DNA of 64,000 bases from Bradysia coprophila (GCF_014529535.1 NW_023503292.1:62001-126000); one strand, 5' to 3'. Positions 12,570 to 24,966 are shown, numbered from the stretch's first letter. Translations and numbers: made by a program. Notes: a model not told the origin generated them from the letters alone.

Positions 12570-13630
12570 CACAACTTCTTATGCTAGAGTTTTGGGATAC
12601 CCAAAGTTTACAATGGAGAAACGTTAAAGCAGAACTATTTCTTTAATTTATCGTATAGGATCGTATGGGGGAGTACCGGATTTTTTCAATTTTAAACGTT
12701 TATCGTGTAGCAGAAGTCATTACCGATCGAATGGTACCAAATTCTCCTAGTGCTAGTCGATAGGTCCACTTCCACATTGAATTGAACATTTTTCTTAAAC
12801 TTACTATGTCATTGCATTGTCGTCATCTTGGTCTGTAATGGTGATCTCCATTCCCGTTTCAGTCTCTATCATTCGTTTCAGTAAAACCACAGCATCACGG
12901 TGGACTGAATTAAAAACATCGTCGACGTAAACAAGGCTGTAAACATTTTGTTGAGTTCGTTCTGCGTAGGAGGCTGGAAGGCCACCTTTCAGGCTTTCAC
13001 TTTTTCTTTTTCGGACGTGACGAACGGAACTTGACGGAGTTTTTCAACGAGATTGAGTCTGAGTTTGCGGGGTGGTATGTGTTTTGTTTTTGTTGTTTGA
13101 GTGATGTTGCTGTGTGAATTTTTAGTCTCAAAAAATGTTTTACTATCAATTTTTACTCTTATTTTGGTGCTACGTTTTTGGGAATGTTTCAGAGTAGCTT
13201 TCTTTGACGCCCGATTTTCCATCAGCAGATGACAATTTACTTCTGTAAACTTTCTAACGCTATAGATCAATTGAAAGATTTACTGCTGTCTTGTATAAGA
13301 GGCAAGCGGAAACAACTGAATATAGTCAGTCCACTCTGGCCTTTGGACCGCCGCTAGTTATCGAGGTCGAAACAGCCTTCTTTTTCTCATTCATTCGCTT
13401 AACGTGAGTCCAGCCTAAGGGAAGAGTGTTCAAACTCTGTTTGTTCCTAATTTATTTTATTTTGTTTTTTAGCTTCATTTTGATAAATTTAATTTAATTT
13501 ATTTATTCACCGCCAAAAAATTGGCTGCATACAAGATACATAAAAGTAAAATACATAAATCTTCAGCCAAAAGTATCAATCACAAAATATCACATTCAGT
13601 TACGTTAATCATAAGAATCAAATATTCAAA
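12570..13630. other. Non-coding stretch
   Basis: Nothing recognisable. An open frame at 12989-13270 (-) is Lys-rich and has no family resemblance. Confidence 0.4.
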
Positions 13631-13634
13631 ACTT

Positions 13635-13855
13635 TCACTGATCAACAATTCTATCTTCTTTAAGGCTTCGTTTTAATTCCGCCATAAAATCACTCCTGTC
13701 CATCCACAATATATCACTGAATTCGTTTACCGTTCTGATGATTTCCGCCAAAGGTTGATTGTGTCCATAGTTGTTTCCATAAATCGCTTCAGCTAGAGGC
13801 CTTTCATTTCGCAACATACGCATTTTGGCTTGTGTATTTTTAGCAAAATTTAAAT
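13635..13855 (-). CDS. Possible terminal exon of an unknown gene, interrupted by a MITE
   Basis: On the - strand a reading frame with coding-like composition ends at 13635 (segments AEAIYGNNYGHNQPLAEII and FSDILWMDRSDFMAELKR, stop after RIVDQ). It runs without a stop up to the MITE at 13856. The same frame continues on the far side of the MITE at 14669 and upward for about 20 codons, so the MITE seems to have landed inside it. I do not recognise the family and see no certain splice acceptor. It may be a real 3' exon, now disrupted, or an old transposon remnant. Confidence 0.3.
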
Positions 13856-14660
13856 CAGGCATGAGCGCCGCCGAAAATAAGCCGCCGATGAAGCCGCCGC
13901 CGGCCATTTTTGAGCAAGCCGCGCCGCAGCCGAGCCGGTGCCAAAAACACGGCTCAAGCCGGCTTGAAACGGCTGGAAAATGAAATAAAGATTTCGAAAG
14001 GTGAATGGGTGAAATAATTTTGAAAACCGAGATTCCTGTTGATCCTAAGCAGCTCAAGTACATTTTGAATTTTTTTTTTTTCAAAATTAAGAAAATTTTG
14101 AAAATTTTCTTGAATTTTCATGAATTTTCCAGAATGGTATATTACGTCCTCGCTTCTAAGTTTGTTGTTTTGGCAAGTATGACCTTTGCGGAACGAGCCG
14201 AAGGCGCACAATCAGTTAATTCACAAATTTGAGAAAACTTTATCGATCTTTGCGAATTTTCTCGATTTTTTTTCTTTTCAATTTTTACTTGATTTTCGTG
14301 AGCTTTCGATTTCTTCTCGAAAACCATTTTCTTAATGAGTTAAATGAGTGTACTGGAGCATGATTTTCCATTTAGTTCAAGTTTTGAGGCAATAAAACTT
14401 GACGTGTTAGTGAACCTTAGACTTAGAGACTTGCTTGTAACAAGACCAGTTCCACTTGCACTTTGAACAACCTAATCTACCTACATTTTCGCTTTCCGTA
14501 CAATTTCATTTTCATGCTTACTAGTTCATTTTCCATGAATTTATCTAAACGTTTTTATTTTGAAAAAAAGTTAAAAGGAACCTCCAGCCAAGCCGTTTTA
14601 AGCCGGTTCAAGCCGATTTTTTCGCCGCCGCCGAGGTTTCTCCGTCGGCGCTCATGCCTG
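13856..14660. mobile_element. hAT-type MITE, copy 1 (805 bp)
   Basis: Terminal inverted repeats begin CAGGCATGAGCGCCG at the left and end CGGCGCTCATGCCTG at the right. The element is flanked by the 8-bp direct repeat ATTTAAAT (13848-13855 and 14661-14668). CAGG-type ends and an 8-bp duplication are typical of the hAT superfamily. The subterminal regions are rich in GCCGG/GCCGCC and form long imperfect inverted repeats. There is no transposase; the small open frames inside are non-coding. It matches the copies at 21422-22254 and 28571-29253, which lie in opposite orientation. Confidence 0.9.
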
Positions 14661-14850
14661 ATTTAAATCAGTAGGCCAATATAGAAATTTACCGTTCCAA
14701 AGTAGACAATAAGATATAATTGAGTTGTAATTTTCTGTTGTTTTCTGGAAATACAATGGACGTTTCTCAGCTGGTCGACTCATACAAACAAAATTGCTCA
14801 TATATGCATTTGTACGGTTTTACCACTACCAAGTGAGTGTACTTATTTAA

Positions 14851-14899
14851 GCCGTATTATACGGGCCGTATTATACGGGCCGTATTATACGGGCCGTAT
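14851..14899. repeat. 14-bp near-palindromic tandem repeat
   Basis: About 3.3 copies of CCGTATTATACGGG. Each unit is almost its own reverse complement. Confidence 0.85.
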
Positions 14900-17494
14900 A
14901 AACAAGTATACGCATTTTCGTTTGCATGAGCGAACCGCTGAAATAGTTATTTGTTACCCAAGGGAAGAAAAGTATGAAATTTGTTTGCACAAGTCGCTCT
15001 TGAAAATGAAATTTCCCACTTTTCTTACCGAGGTTTTCTTACCGTTGTCTAAATTCATGTCTAAATTTGACTGACGTCCACTGTATGACTTTGGGATGCA
15101 AACTTCATCACACACTTCATTTGAAATAGGAATTGATTTACTATCAGCAGATACATATAAGACGTAAAGGTTCTTAGAAATAACATATTATTATTGAGTA
15201 CACAGGTGCTCAAAATCAGTGGACATAACATGACGTTTTGACTGTATATAAGGTAAAGGTGAAATTTGTATTTTTCTAATTTTCAATACAACAAAATGTT
15301 GCTGGATAGATTCTTGCAAAAAAAAAAATATTTTACTTCACGGCAATCGCTTCTGTCGTCTGCTATCGTTTCTTTTCCCGTTTTACAAACAGGGAGGACT
15401 TTATTTGAATCATAATAAGAAGAAACACGCAACTATTTTCATGTGTAAATGCCTCTAACTCATATATACAAAAAAATGATTTTTTTTTCGGTCATACTTT
15501 AACATGACGCAGCCACACGCAAGACATTTTCAGTCTTTAACAACCACCCTATCCCAAAAATAATAGACATTTATATCGACCCTTAATGGAAGCGCATGCG
15601 TCATCCTATACACATTATAATAGAAACGAGAGTTTCTAAGGAATTTCAGTAATGAAGAAACGTATTTTCAACTAAGTGCGAAACAAATGTCCCATAAAGT
15701 GTATCTCGCGACAATTAAAATAGCTTAATTCGCCAAGCATAACTGTTTAAAATTCGGGATATAAAAAATGCCAAAATTCTTTTGTATCAATTTGCTTGTG
15801 TTTAATGAAAAAAAATGTTGCATGGATACCTGATAGCATTCGGAATAGCTGCCTTTCAAAATCTAGTGAGACTCTCTTTGTTCAAATCCATTTGTTATGA
15901 AGTCGAAAAATATAATATGGAAAATGTCGTTGTTGCTCTTATAACAAAAAAAAAATTGGTTTTTCTTTTGATTTTTTTTTTATTTTGATTTTTGATTCGG
16001 TTAAAACATAAATGAGGTGCATTTATATAGATCAATATTTTATAAAGAAGAAAAACGAAATGAAAATTATATAAATGGTGGACGTTGAATTGAATTTTCA
16101 ATTTGACAATCAAAAATAAATCTTTTGTCATTTCCTTAACCATGTTCATTAGTAAATGTGTCGATGTTAAATGAATTCTGTTTATGTTTTTTTTTTAACT
16201 TTTAATTTAAAATTAACATTTTTTTTAAATTCAATGTAATAACGATACCCAAAAATATTTAATAAATTAAACAAAAAAATTTTTTTTCTCAAGTTTCTAG
16301 TGACTAAACAGTTTATTGAAATCGTTGTTTTATCACCAATCCCGTTCCAAAATGTTACATGATAATGTTTTTATCATAGTGTTGGAAAATGCATAGAAAA
16401 GATTCAGTTGTAAATAAATATTAAATTTAGTTTTCTTTACTAATAATAATGTTACAAAATAAATTCGTAGATTTTGTCTATACAATTAGTTGTTCCTAAA
16501 ACATTTTTGGTTTTTATTTTCTAAAATCCCTTAGTTGATTGAACGAATAAAAATCTTAAACTGAAAGTTTATCTTCCTTTTTCCTTTTAATTATTTTCTT
16601 TCCTTTTTTATTGAATGTCATGATTGTAATACTCAAAAATATAGTTGAATGCTATCTATATATAAAATATCAAACAGTACGAACCAAGTAATTTAATTTA
16701 CACTCAACCAAAACAAGAGGTCATCATTGACGTCTTTTAACTCTGCTACATAAAATTTAGGTTGAATTGTTACATGGTCATAATATATGGGAGTATACCC
16801 AAAATCTAAAGTGAAGGATTTTTATTCCTTATTTTGATGCAATATCATTCATAAATAATGGTGAATGTGGAAGAACTAAATCCGAGCGCTGAACATTCCA
16901 AGCAAACAAAAATCCTTCAAAACAAAAATTAAAATCGTTCGAAATTAACGGGTTGACATTTTTATTGTGTTTTGAACTAACATCTGTCAGATAAAACGGT
17001 ATCTGAATTGCAATCAGCTGGACTTTTGCCGTTCGTGCTCTTCAGAGATTACCATTACTTTCTATAAATTGATGAGTCTCTGACTTTGACCTTGTGTATT
17101 GCGTGATAAGTATTTTTATTTTTGACATTATTTATGCACACAACTGAGAAACAGAAGTAATATTTTGTGGAACCGATGTTTATTTAACGTTTAAAATGTC
17201 CAAACGTTGATAAAACACAAACGAAAATGTTCGTACATTCTTCTGTGAAGTCCAAAAACGATTTATCCGACTTCACTGACTGTAATGTACGAAAGTTTTC
17301 TGAGACCACTGTAAATTCACTACTTTAGTTGATGGAATAGTTGTTTATATTAAAGCGAAGCTGAGGTCAATAATCGGACGTAAACATAACTTACTCGTTT
17401 TTATCCGAGTTATGTACACGACCTACAAAACAAAACATCCCTAGGGTTGTAAAATATTTATGAAAATCCATTACACCACTAGAGTAGATGTGTA
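14900..17494. other. AT-rich non-coding stretch
   Basis: No exon or repeat family recognised. The open frame at 15895-16149 (-) is Phe/Ile/Lys-rich low complexity. Confidence 0.4.
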
Positions 17495-18095
17495 AAGGAT
17501 AGGGCGTATCGAATTTTTAGAATTTTTAGGGCCGCGATAGCCTGTGTGCGGAAAACGTAGATCATTGAAAACTAATTCCAGGCATATGGTTGATGGATCC
17601 GAAGGTGCCCGGGAAGAAGTCCCCCCGGACGACTTTAACTTTCAAATGGTCATAACTCGGAAAGTTGAGAGTATTTCTGAAAACAATGTTCTAGCAGGAT
17701 GTAGAGCGTTAAAAACTCTACAAAACTGCCAAAGAAACCGATGGTCCAAAAGGTGTGTCTGTCGAGGTTTTCTAACATCGAAAGTTCGACATTTTCGTTT
17801 TTGACTTTTATTTCCTGAGAGACAAATTATTAAGTTTAGCTTTTGGCATGAGGTTGTAGAGGAGGTCGAGTACTACCAGTACACTAGGCATTGTCCCGGT
17901 CGGCGATCCATCCGAAACCACTTTTTCAACATTTTTGAATGGACTTTTTAAGTGTACCCACGTCGCCCACGAAGCCAGTGCAGACACTGTAACCGGTGTT
18001 GCTGAGTCGAGGTAACCTTGGCCAGTAAGTGCACATAATATTCCATAACAGTAGCTGAACTCTTTTGGAGTCGTTTTGTCAGATTTCTTCACATC
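17495..18095 (-). repeat. Dispersed ~0.6-kb repeat, copy B
   Basis: This is an inverted copy of 3541-4135. Its - strand keeps a longer open frame (18092-17808, 94 codons; LTGQGYLDSATPVTVSALAS, MPSVLVVLDLLYNL, NNLSLRK). Its + strand keeps an 86-codon frame at 17544-17804 (EEVPPDDF, NNVLAGCRALKTL). Because it is less broken than copy A, it may be nearer the parent sequence. The protein family is not recognised. Confidence 0.75.
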
Positions 18096-18109
18096 AAATA
18101 AATTTCGGA

Positions 18110-18760
18110 TAAAAATAGTAATTGTATTATGGGGGCGGGCTTGTTATATACGAATTTTACGGGATCCATTTTTATAAAACAAAAGAAAATAGTTATTTTC
18201 ATATGTGCGGTGTGATTAACATCACTTTCTCCACTCCAATGCCAAGATAAAATGACGTTTTGTGCATAATTCGGCTGACGACAATTCTTGTTTCGAACGG
18301 GGAGAAAGTAGACATTTTCTCCTCTGTACTGCCACCAAGGTTTTCGTGTTGAAAAATGGATAAGAAACTGATAATCTTGTTTCGTGAAGAAAAATGGTTG
18401 ATCACACTAGCGAAAATTGGAAATTCTAACTCGATCGAAACACTGCTCTCGCTACGCTCTTGTTGGAATTTCCAATTTTCTTCTCTCGGTAAACAATTAA
18501 CTGTCACTATACTCAACATTGCACAATATTTTTACTTTTTGGAACGTGTAGTGGTAATTTACTTCGTTGTTAAATTTGCCTGGACTTTATTTTTTAAATA
18601 ATTTATTAGCTTGTAGGAGATTGGTCTTCTTTGTTCGTTTAGTGTCTGTTTTTCTCTATAATTATTGCATTTCTGTCCATTTTTCATTTTATTTTTTTTC
18701 AAATAGAATTTCTGATTCATTTTGCTGACACTGAAACAATTTTATCTATTTTCAATCAAG
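18110..18760. other. Upstream intron of the PPxY membrane-protein gene
   Basis: No coding sequence recognised. It ends at candidate acceptors at 18759-18760 and 18766-18767. Confidence 0.4.
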
Positions 18761-20629
18761 GTGTCAGCTCGCTTCTGCGAAGGGGGCCATCGCTGTTCAC
18801 CGCCAAAAGAGTGCTGTCCACAGGGTTGTTGCTATTTGTACGCTCCGCCAAGTGCTCCACGAACCACACCACCGTCAACCGATCATGTACTTAATTTGTT
18901 TTTTATCAATCACTGGTATTTTTGGTAAGTTATCGTTCTGTTACAGACAACATTGGTGAAATTTAAGCATGAATTTGCTTCAGCTGTGTTACCAACGCGC
19001 GTATGTGTAACAATTACACCTGTATAAAGACGTATGAGCTCAGCACTTTTGTTTGTAAGAGTGGACCAGCTGGACCAGATGAAACAAATTCATACCTAAA
19101 TTTTAGTGACGTCGACTGTAGTTGATCATGATCATGGGTCAATGTATCTTACGGACATACTATCAACAATTGTTTGCTCAATTTCAGGTGTGTTGTTTTG
19201 GCTCTCATTCTTGCTATATTATGTGCATGTTCGTTATGGAAAAAGCGACGACAACTGTGCGGATGGGGCTCTCCTGGCCCACATTCACAATCAGGTGATT
19301 CGGCAGGTTCATGTTATGCGCCGCCCCAATACAGTCGATGCAGTTCATTTCATCATGCACCGCCACCTTACACAGAGGTGACATCAAAACCGGATCTTTA
19401 TCCACTTGGTAAGTGTACACGTCCACCAATTGTGGTGGCAGAATTCGCAGTATTTTGCGAGTAATTTTTGTTTTGATTTTCATTTTCCAGTATTTACATG
19501 CAACGGAGACAATAGTAAGAATGGTTCAAGCTACTTAATGGTCCAATATTTTCGAAATTACATCGTTCGACCCGTTGGCTCACTATCCGCTACTAGTACA
19601 GTTGATTCGTTAAGTTCCAGTTGTATTTGTATAGCAAATGAAGCGAATACATTGGTGCCTCCTCCATATTCTCGAGCAGCTAGTCCCGATCTGTCGTTGA
19701 CCACCCGTTCGTATGGTATACCGCGATCAGCTTCGCAGCAAGGATGCTCGTTGGAAAACTACACGTACCAATCGGTGCCAGTGTTCTCCAATGACGATCT
19801 GAGCACAACATCAGCCAGTAACATTGCACTGCGTGCATCAGAAAGTGCAACAATTCATACGGATAACGGTGTTAATGCGAACACGATGCATTTATCTCGA
19901 AGCGACCAACAATTCAAACAAACTATGATCACTCATAGCATTAGTAACATAAGTATACCGGTGACTGGTGTTGATGTGGCTACCATTAGCCAAGCGATAA
20001 ACACCCAAAATACAAACAGTAATAATAGCACAAATTCGTACAGCAGCATGAATGCAATATATAATATCCAGCAGCAACTTCCTTGTGATAGTTTTAGTGA
20101 AGAATCGCCAATAAACGGAGACATTTTGCAAAAATTCAACGACATGAGACGATATGTGAATTCGAATAGTGGTTCGGCCATATCCAGTTTAAACAATGTG
20201 GGCACACCGGACTCACCGCCACGTGCAACTAGTCCTACGGACGAGGTGAAGGAATTACTGCAGCAAATCAGACAATTGCAAAAAGAAAACAGTGACGATC
20301 GTATCGAAGATCCATCGCCCAGCAGTGCTGCATCCGCACCGAAAACGACACGAACAACCGCCTCAATTCGCCCATCATCGTTGCATCGCAAAGATTTCTT
20401 TGCCAAGAAGGTGCGATACGTGTCCATCACGAATGCGGGTGGTGCGAAAACCATTCGCAGTCCACTCGGATCGGGTTGTTCGAGCTTGTTGGGCAAAGGA
20501 CGTAGTCGCAAAGGTTGGATATCGAAATCGGCTCCAACCACACCCGCAACTGCCTTACCGCCGTGTTTTCTAGATGACGACAGTCAATCACTATTAAATG
20601 AACAAGACGAAGATGTCGAAACAAATTAG
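18761..20629 (+). CDS. WBP1/VOPP1-like single-pass membrane protein with PPxY motifs (5' end missing)
   Basis: Three exons (18761-18924, 19188-19408, 19491-20629) join in phase and encode about 507 residues; the signal-peptide exon is not found. The order is: a short luminal Cys-rich region (FCEGGHRCSPPKECCPQGCC); a transmembrane helix spanning the first intron (HVLNLFFINHWYFW then CVVLALILAILCACSLW); a KKRR stop-transfer; and a long cytoplasmic tail with three PPxY sites (APPQYS, PPPYTE, PPPYSR). Cys-rich ectodomain, one helix and PPxY tail is the layout of WBP1/WBP1L/VOPP1 proteins, which recruit WW-domain partners such as NEDD4-type ubiquitin ligases in endosomal membranes. The tail is much longer than in VOPP1 and ends in a basic Ser-rich part. 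An 87-bp, phase-neutral optional intron (19515-19601, GTAAGA...TACAG) may exist inside the last exon. The exact start of the first listed exon is uncertain. Confidence 0.72.
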
Positions 20630-21421
20630 ATTTCTTATAAATTGGCTGATTGGAAATTTTCACAATTTTTAAAACGGACAATCGCCGCCACCCCCTTAAA
20701 ATACAAAAACCAAAATTGTTACATATTCGAACTATAGAAGATTCAGTTTATCGTTTAAAACAAAACAAAAAATTAACAATTTTAACGTAAATACAAATAA
20801 GTTAATCGTAAAATGCTACAACAAAAAAACCAAGGAAAACCAAAAAAAAAATCTTCGTATCGAGAAAAAAAAACAAATTCGAAAAATTTATCATTCCCAA
20901 TCAATAAGTTCTATGTGGGCTGATATATATACAACACTCTGTAAATAGTTTCGTGTGAGACAGCCAGTCACATATTTTTTTGTTACTTTTTATTTGTTGA
21001 GGTAAATATAACGTTTTACACTTCGCTTTCAGTTTTCCTTAATAAACAGGCTTTAGTTTTCCCTAGGGTCGAAACAAGCTTATTACGCACCTCGGGAAAA
21101 TTAGAAAATTCGTTTAGGTTTCAAAAGCATATAAAATCCATTACATAACTCGGGATAAAAATTGGAAAAGTGGATTTTTTTCGTGTGAATTTTGTTAATC
21201 CGAGGCGAAGCCGAGATCATTTAACGCGAACAAGAGAAATAAATATTGCTTGCGGTTTATATACTTTGGTCGGATTAATGTAATTGACATTGATGTAAAT
21301 AGAGTAACTCTCTGGGAGGGCCAAATTTCCGAAAATTAAGTTGCAAATTTTGGGAAATTAAAAAAATATATTTTTTTTGCCCGACGGATAGAAATATCTG
21401 CCAATAAGACATGTTCTGAAG
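20630..21421. other. 3' UTR and flank of the PPxY gene
   Basis: AT-rich with A runs after the stop. AATAAA at 21041-21046 is a good candidate poly(A) signal, giving a ~0.4-kb 3' UTR. No other gene is visible. Confidence 0.5.
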
Positions 21422-22254
21422 CAGGCATGACCGCCGACGGAGAAACCTCGGCGGCGGCAAGCCGAAAAAAATTTCTCGGCGGCGGCGAAAAAGTCGGCTT
21501 GAGCCGGCTTAAAACGGCTCGGCTGGAGGTTCCTTTTAACTTTTTTTCAAAATAAAAACGTTTAGATAAATTCATGGAAAATGAACTAGTAAGCATGAAA
21601 ATGAAATTGTACGGAAAGCGAAAATGTAGGTAGATTAGGTTGTTCAAAGTGCAAGTGGAACTGGTCTTGTTACAAGCAAGTCTCTAAGTCTAAGGTTCAC
21701 TAACATGTCAAGTTTTATTGCCTCAAAACTTGAACTAAATGGAAAATCATGCTCCGGTACACTCATTTAACTCATTAAGAAAATGGTTTTCGATAAGAAA
21801 TCGAAAGCTCACGAAAATCAAGTAAAAATTGAAAAGAAAAAAAAATCGAGAAAATTCGCAAAGATCGATAAAGTTTTCTCAAATTTGTGAATTAACTGAT
21901 TGTGCGCCTTCGGCTCGTTCCGCAAAGGTCATACCAAGGCCAAAACAACAAACTTAGAAGCGAGGACGTAATATACCATTCTGGAAAATTCATGAAAATT
22001 CAAGAAAATTTTCAAAATTTCCTTAATTTTGAAAAAAAAATTCAAAATGTACTTGAGCTGCTTAGGATCAACAGGAATCTCGGTTTTCAAAATTATTTCA
22101 CCCATTCACCTTTCGAAATCTTTATTTCATTTTCCAGCCGTTTCAAGCCGGCTTGAGCCGTGTTTTTGGCACCGGCTCGGCTGCGGCGCGGCTTGCTCAA
22201 AAATGGCCGGCGGCGGCTTGATCGGCGGCTTATTTTCGGCGGCGCTCATGCCTG
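21422..22254. mobile_element. hAT-type MITE, copy 2 (833 bp)
   Basis: Starts CAGGCATGACCGCCG and ends GGCGCTCATGCCTG, with a perfect 8-bp target-site duplication TTCTGAAG (21414-21421 and 22255-22262). It lies inverted relative to copy 1 and keeps the same internal landmarks (an Asn-Leu-Ile-rich frame and the GCCGG-rich subterminal arms). No transposase is encoded. Confidence 0.92.
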
Positions 22255-22262
22255 TTCTGAAG

Positions 22263-23555
22263 AGAAGACATTAAATTTAATTTTCAAGCCCTGTGCATAG
22301 ATTTCAGAATTTTTCTCGTAATTTAGGCTTTCGGCAGTTGTACATGTACACATGTCTGTTGTAGACGGTTGACTTTAGACACTTTCGCTTGTCGTGAAAT
22401 TGCCTAAGGTTACCGTCCGAAACAGATACGTACATAACTACAAACCACAATTAAGCGGCGTCAAGTCAACACGAAAATGTTAAGTTTCTTCTATTGAATT
22501 CAAACATTTGTTTAGTTTTATTGGTAGATTATGTTCTGGATAAATAAATGAAAGTATGGACCATTTTGTCCCTTGCCTATAAAACAAATAATAATAAAAA
22601 AATATTTGCCTCGATGATGAAGAAAATAAGAAAAAATAATTTCTGTACAAGATTCAGTATTGTATAAAAGTAAAACACCGTCAAGTAAAATCATTTTTTT
22701 TTTTGTTATTTTCTGTCTGTAAATAAATGAAATTCGGTCCTTGAATGATACAAGGACATTTTTGAATAATAAAAAAAAAATGGAAAGAAACATTTAATTT
22801 CGGAAACATAAAACTATTTACTCAATGGATGTGTGTTTTGAGCAAAACAAAAAACAAGTAGTTATTATCATTCAAGTAATTAGATTGTAAGGATTAAGAC
22901 AAAAAAAAACTTTGAATTTTTATTTAAACTCGAAGGTAAAAATTGTGTAATCTTTTTTGGCTTGGATTGAACCTCATTATGAAAATAAATTTCAAAATAT
23001 AAACATACAGGTTTTTGTTACTATAATTATGCGCGCGATAGCAGAGCGCCCGTGACGCAAGTCCTATTACTGGAAAATATGTAAAAAAAAAATTTGGTCC
23101 TAAACTGCGGAACCATATATATACAGCAAATATTGAAGTTCTTGAAGGCATATTTCCTTACCAACCAACTGGTATTAGATCTGGTTTTTTATTATCATGG
23201 CAAAGTGATTCAACCAAAAGGAAAATGCTTTTTATATGTGTGCGGATGTTTTTGATACTGGAGCCTCTGAAATGTCGTAATTCACGCCGTAAGTGCGCCT
23301 TAAATTCAAACATAATCATAGAAACGCAGAAATAAATCTATAACGCAGACTTTTAAATCTCTATTCCAACTACACCAACCATACCAACCCAAAAAAAACC
23401 TAAATGTCACTCATTTGTTTGTTGATTTTTCCAATTTTCAAAAATCATAAAATGGAATTCTGCTGGTATGTAATTTTCTGCATGTTTTGTTCGACGCATT
23501 CTTTGTTATTTGTACTAAGGGGGACAGACAATCGTCGAGTGAATATCCTGTGTAG
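22263..23555. other. AT-rich non-coding stretch
   Basis: No convincing gene. Short frames on the - strand (22518-22793, 22924-23151) are hydrophobic low complexity. Confidence 0.4.
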
Positions 23556-23653
23556 ATCAAGCGTTGCATCCTTATACAGGACGTTTGGGATCACTAGAAA
23601 TACCCCCAGCTGAAATGCCTATAGACGAATTGCTAAAACACAACGAAACATAA
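23556..23653 (+). CDS. Possible short terminal exon, unknown gene
   Basis: After an acceptor-like TGTGTAG at 23555 the + strand reads 31 full codons to a TAA stop. The amino-acid composition looks like real protein (HPYTGRLGSLEIPPAEMPID then ELLKHNET). No upstream exon or family could be assigned, so this is a weak call. Confidence 0.2.
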
Positions 23654-24209
23654 TAATAGAAAGGAAACAAACAGAGCTTTTGCTCTTCCCTACCCACTCA
23701 TGGTTCACGTAAAGTGATTTCAACAAAGACGACAGAGCTGTTTCGACCTCAGGATTCAGTGGCGGTCTGAGGATAGCGTGATCTATCCATCATCAGTTGT
23801 TTCCACTGATCCCTTCCCAAGACAGCGACAGTAAAACTTTCGATTGAACAAGTGTTTGAAAATTTACTTAGAGAATTATTCATCAACTGATGGAAATACG
23901 GGTAAATTTGGAACGCTGCTAAGAAATTCAAAACCCAGACGCAGCAAAAAATCAAGTAAAAGCAAAAACGTAACCAGAAGAAAATCAAACTAACAAAAAG
24001 CACGAAAGAATCTCACCATTTTTCAAACAAACTGCATTCATCCAAGCCACATCCATCCAAATTGAATTCATCCAAATTGCACTTATCCAAATTCCATTTC
24101 CAAAAACACCAAATGTACTTTACGACACGAAAACTCATTCCATCACAGGCAACTCCGTTTTTGCACGAAAGTGTTGCGTATATCGAGGATAACTCCGTTC
24201 GTATCGGAA

Positions 24210-24870
24210 AGTAGTGAACGCTAAGGATGCACTAGTAACAGTACAGCAAGGGTGCAGTTAACTAAAGACTTTGGTAAGGGTACAGTTAAGGGTGCAGTTA
24301 ACTAAAGACATTGGTAAGAGTACAGTTAACTAAAGATATCGGTAAGAGTGGTTGCTAGGAATCTCGCGCCGCGTCATTCACAATAATTATCATTTTGACA
24401 CATTTTGTATAAGGAAGATGTCACTTTGTGAATTATTGTGAATGACGCGGCGCGAGATTCCATAAACACGTAAGAGTACAGTTGACTAAAGACACTGGGA
24501 GAGTCAATCGGAAAGGGCATTCTAGCAATGGCATCCTAGCAAGGGCAAGGGGCATTCTAGCAATGGCATCCTAGCAAGGGCAAGGGCATTCTAGCAATGG
24601 CATCCTAGCAAGGCACTTTAAGTAGTGAACGCTAAGGATGCACTAGTAACAGCACAGCAAGGGTGCAGTTAACTAAAGACTTTGGTAAGGGTACAGTTAA
24701 GGGTGCAGTTAACTAAAGACATTGGTAAGAGTACAGTTAACTAAAGATATCGGTAAGAGTACAGTTGACTAAAGACACTGGGAGAGTCAACCGGAAAGGG
24801 CATTCTAGCAATGGCATCCTAGCAAGGGCAAGGGCATTCTAGCAATGGCATCCTAGTAAGGTCACAGTCC
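24210..24870. repeat. Tandem duplication with internal short repeats
   Basis: Two large units start with AGTAGTGAACGCTAAGGATG at 24210 and 24621. Each is itself built of short motifs: GTTAACTAAAGACAT-type steps followed by GGTAAG, and GGCATTCTAGCAATGGCATC copies. The first unit carries an extra 128-bp insertion (24349-24476) missing from the second. Fragments of the same motif continue at 24950-25030. Confidence 0.85.
24349..24476. mobile_element. Short MITE in a tandem unit, with empty site next door
   Basis: The core 24359-24460 is a hairpin: GAATCTCGCGCCGCGTCATT at the left is repeated inverted at the right. The 7-bp GTAAGAG occurs on both sides (24342-24348 and 24470-24476), and the second tandem unit has a single GTAAGAG at the corresponding point. 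This gives an in-sequence empty site. The superfamily is not assigned. Confidence 0.8.
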
Positions 24871-24966
24871 ATGAAAGACACCTGCATTCTAGTGAGGAGA
24901 AAAAACCAAAAAACACTGCCACAGTCAGACAAAGGCCCAGCCATGGGAACATCAGTAAGGGTACAG

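Noticed and set aside
14005-14666. Small proteins repeated at 14.0, 21.4, 22.0, 28.5 and 29.0 kb
   Set aside because: All lie inside the hAT-type MITE copies, differ by frameshifts between copies and contain no transposase motif.
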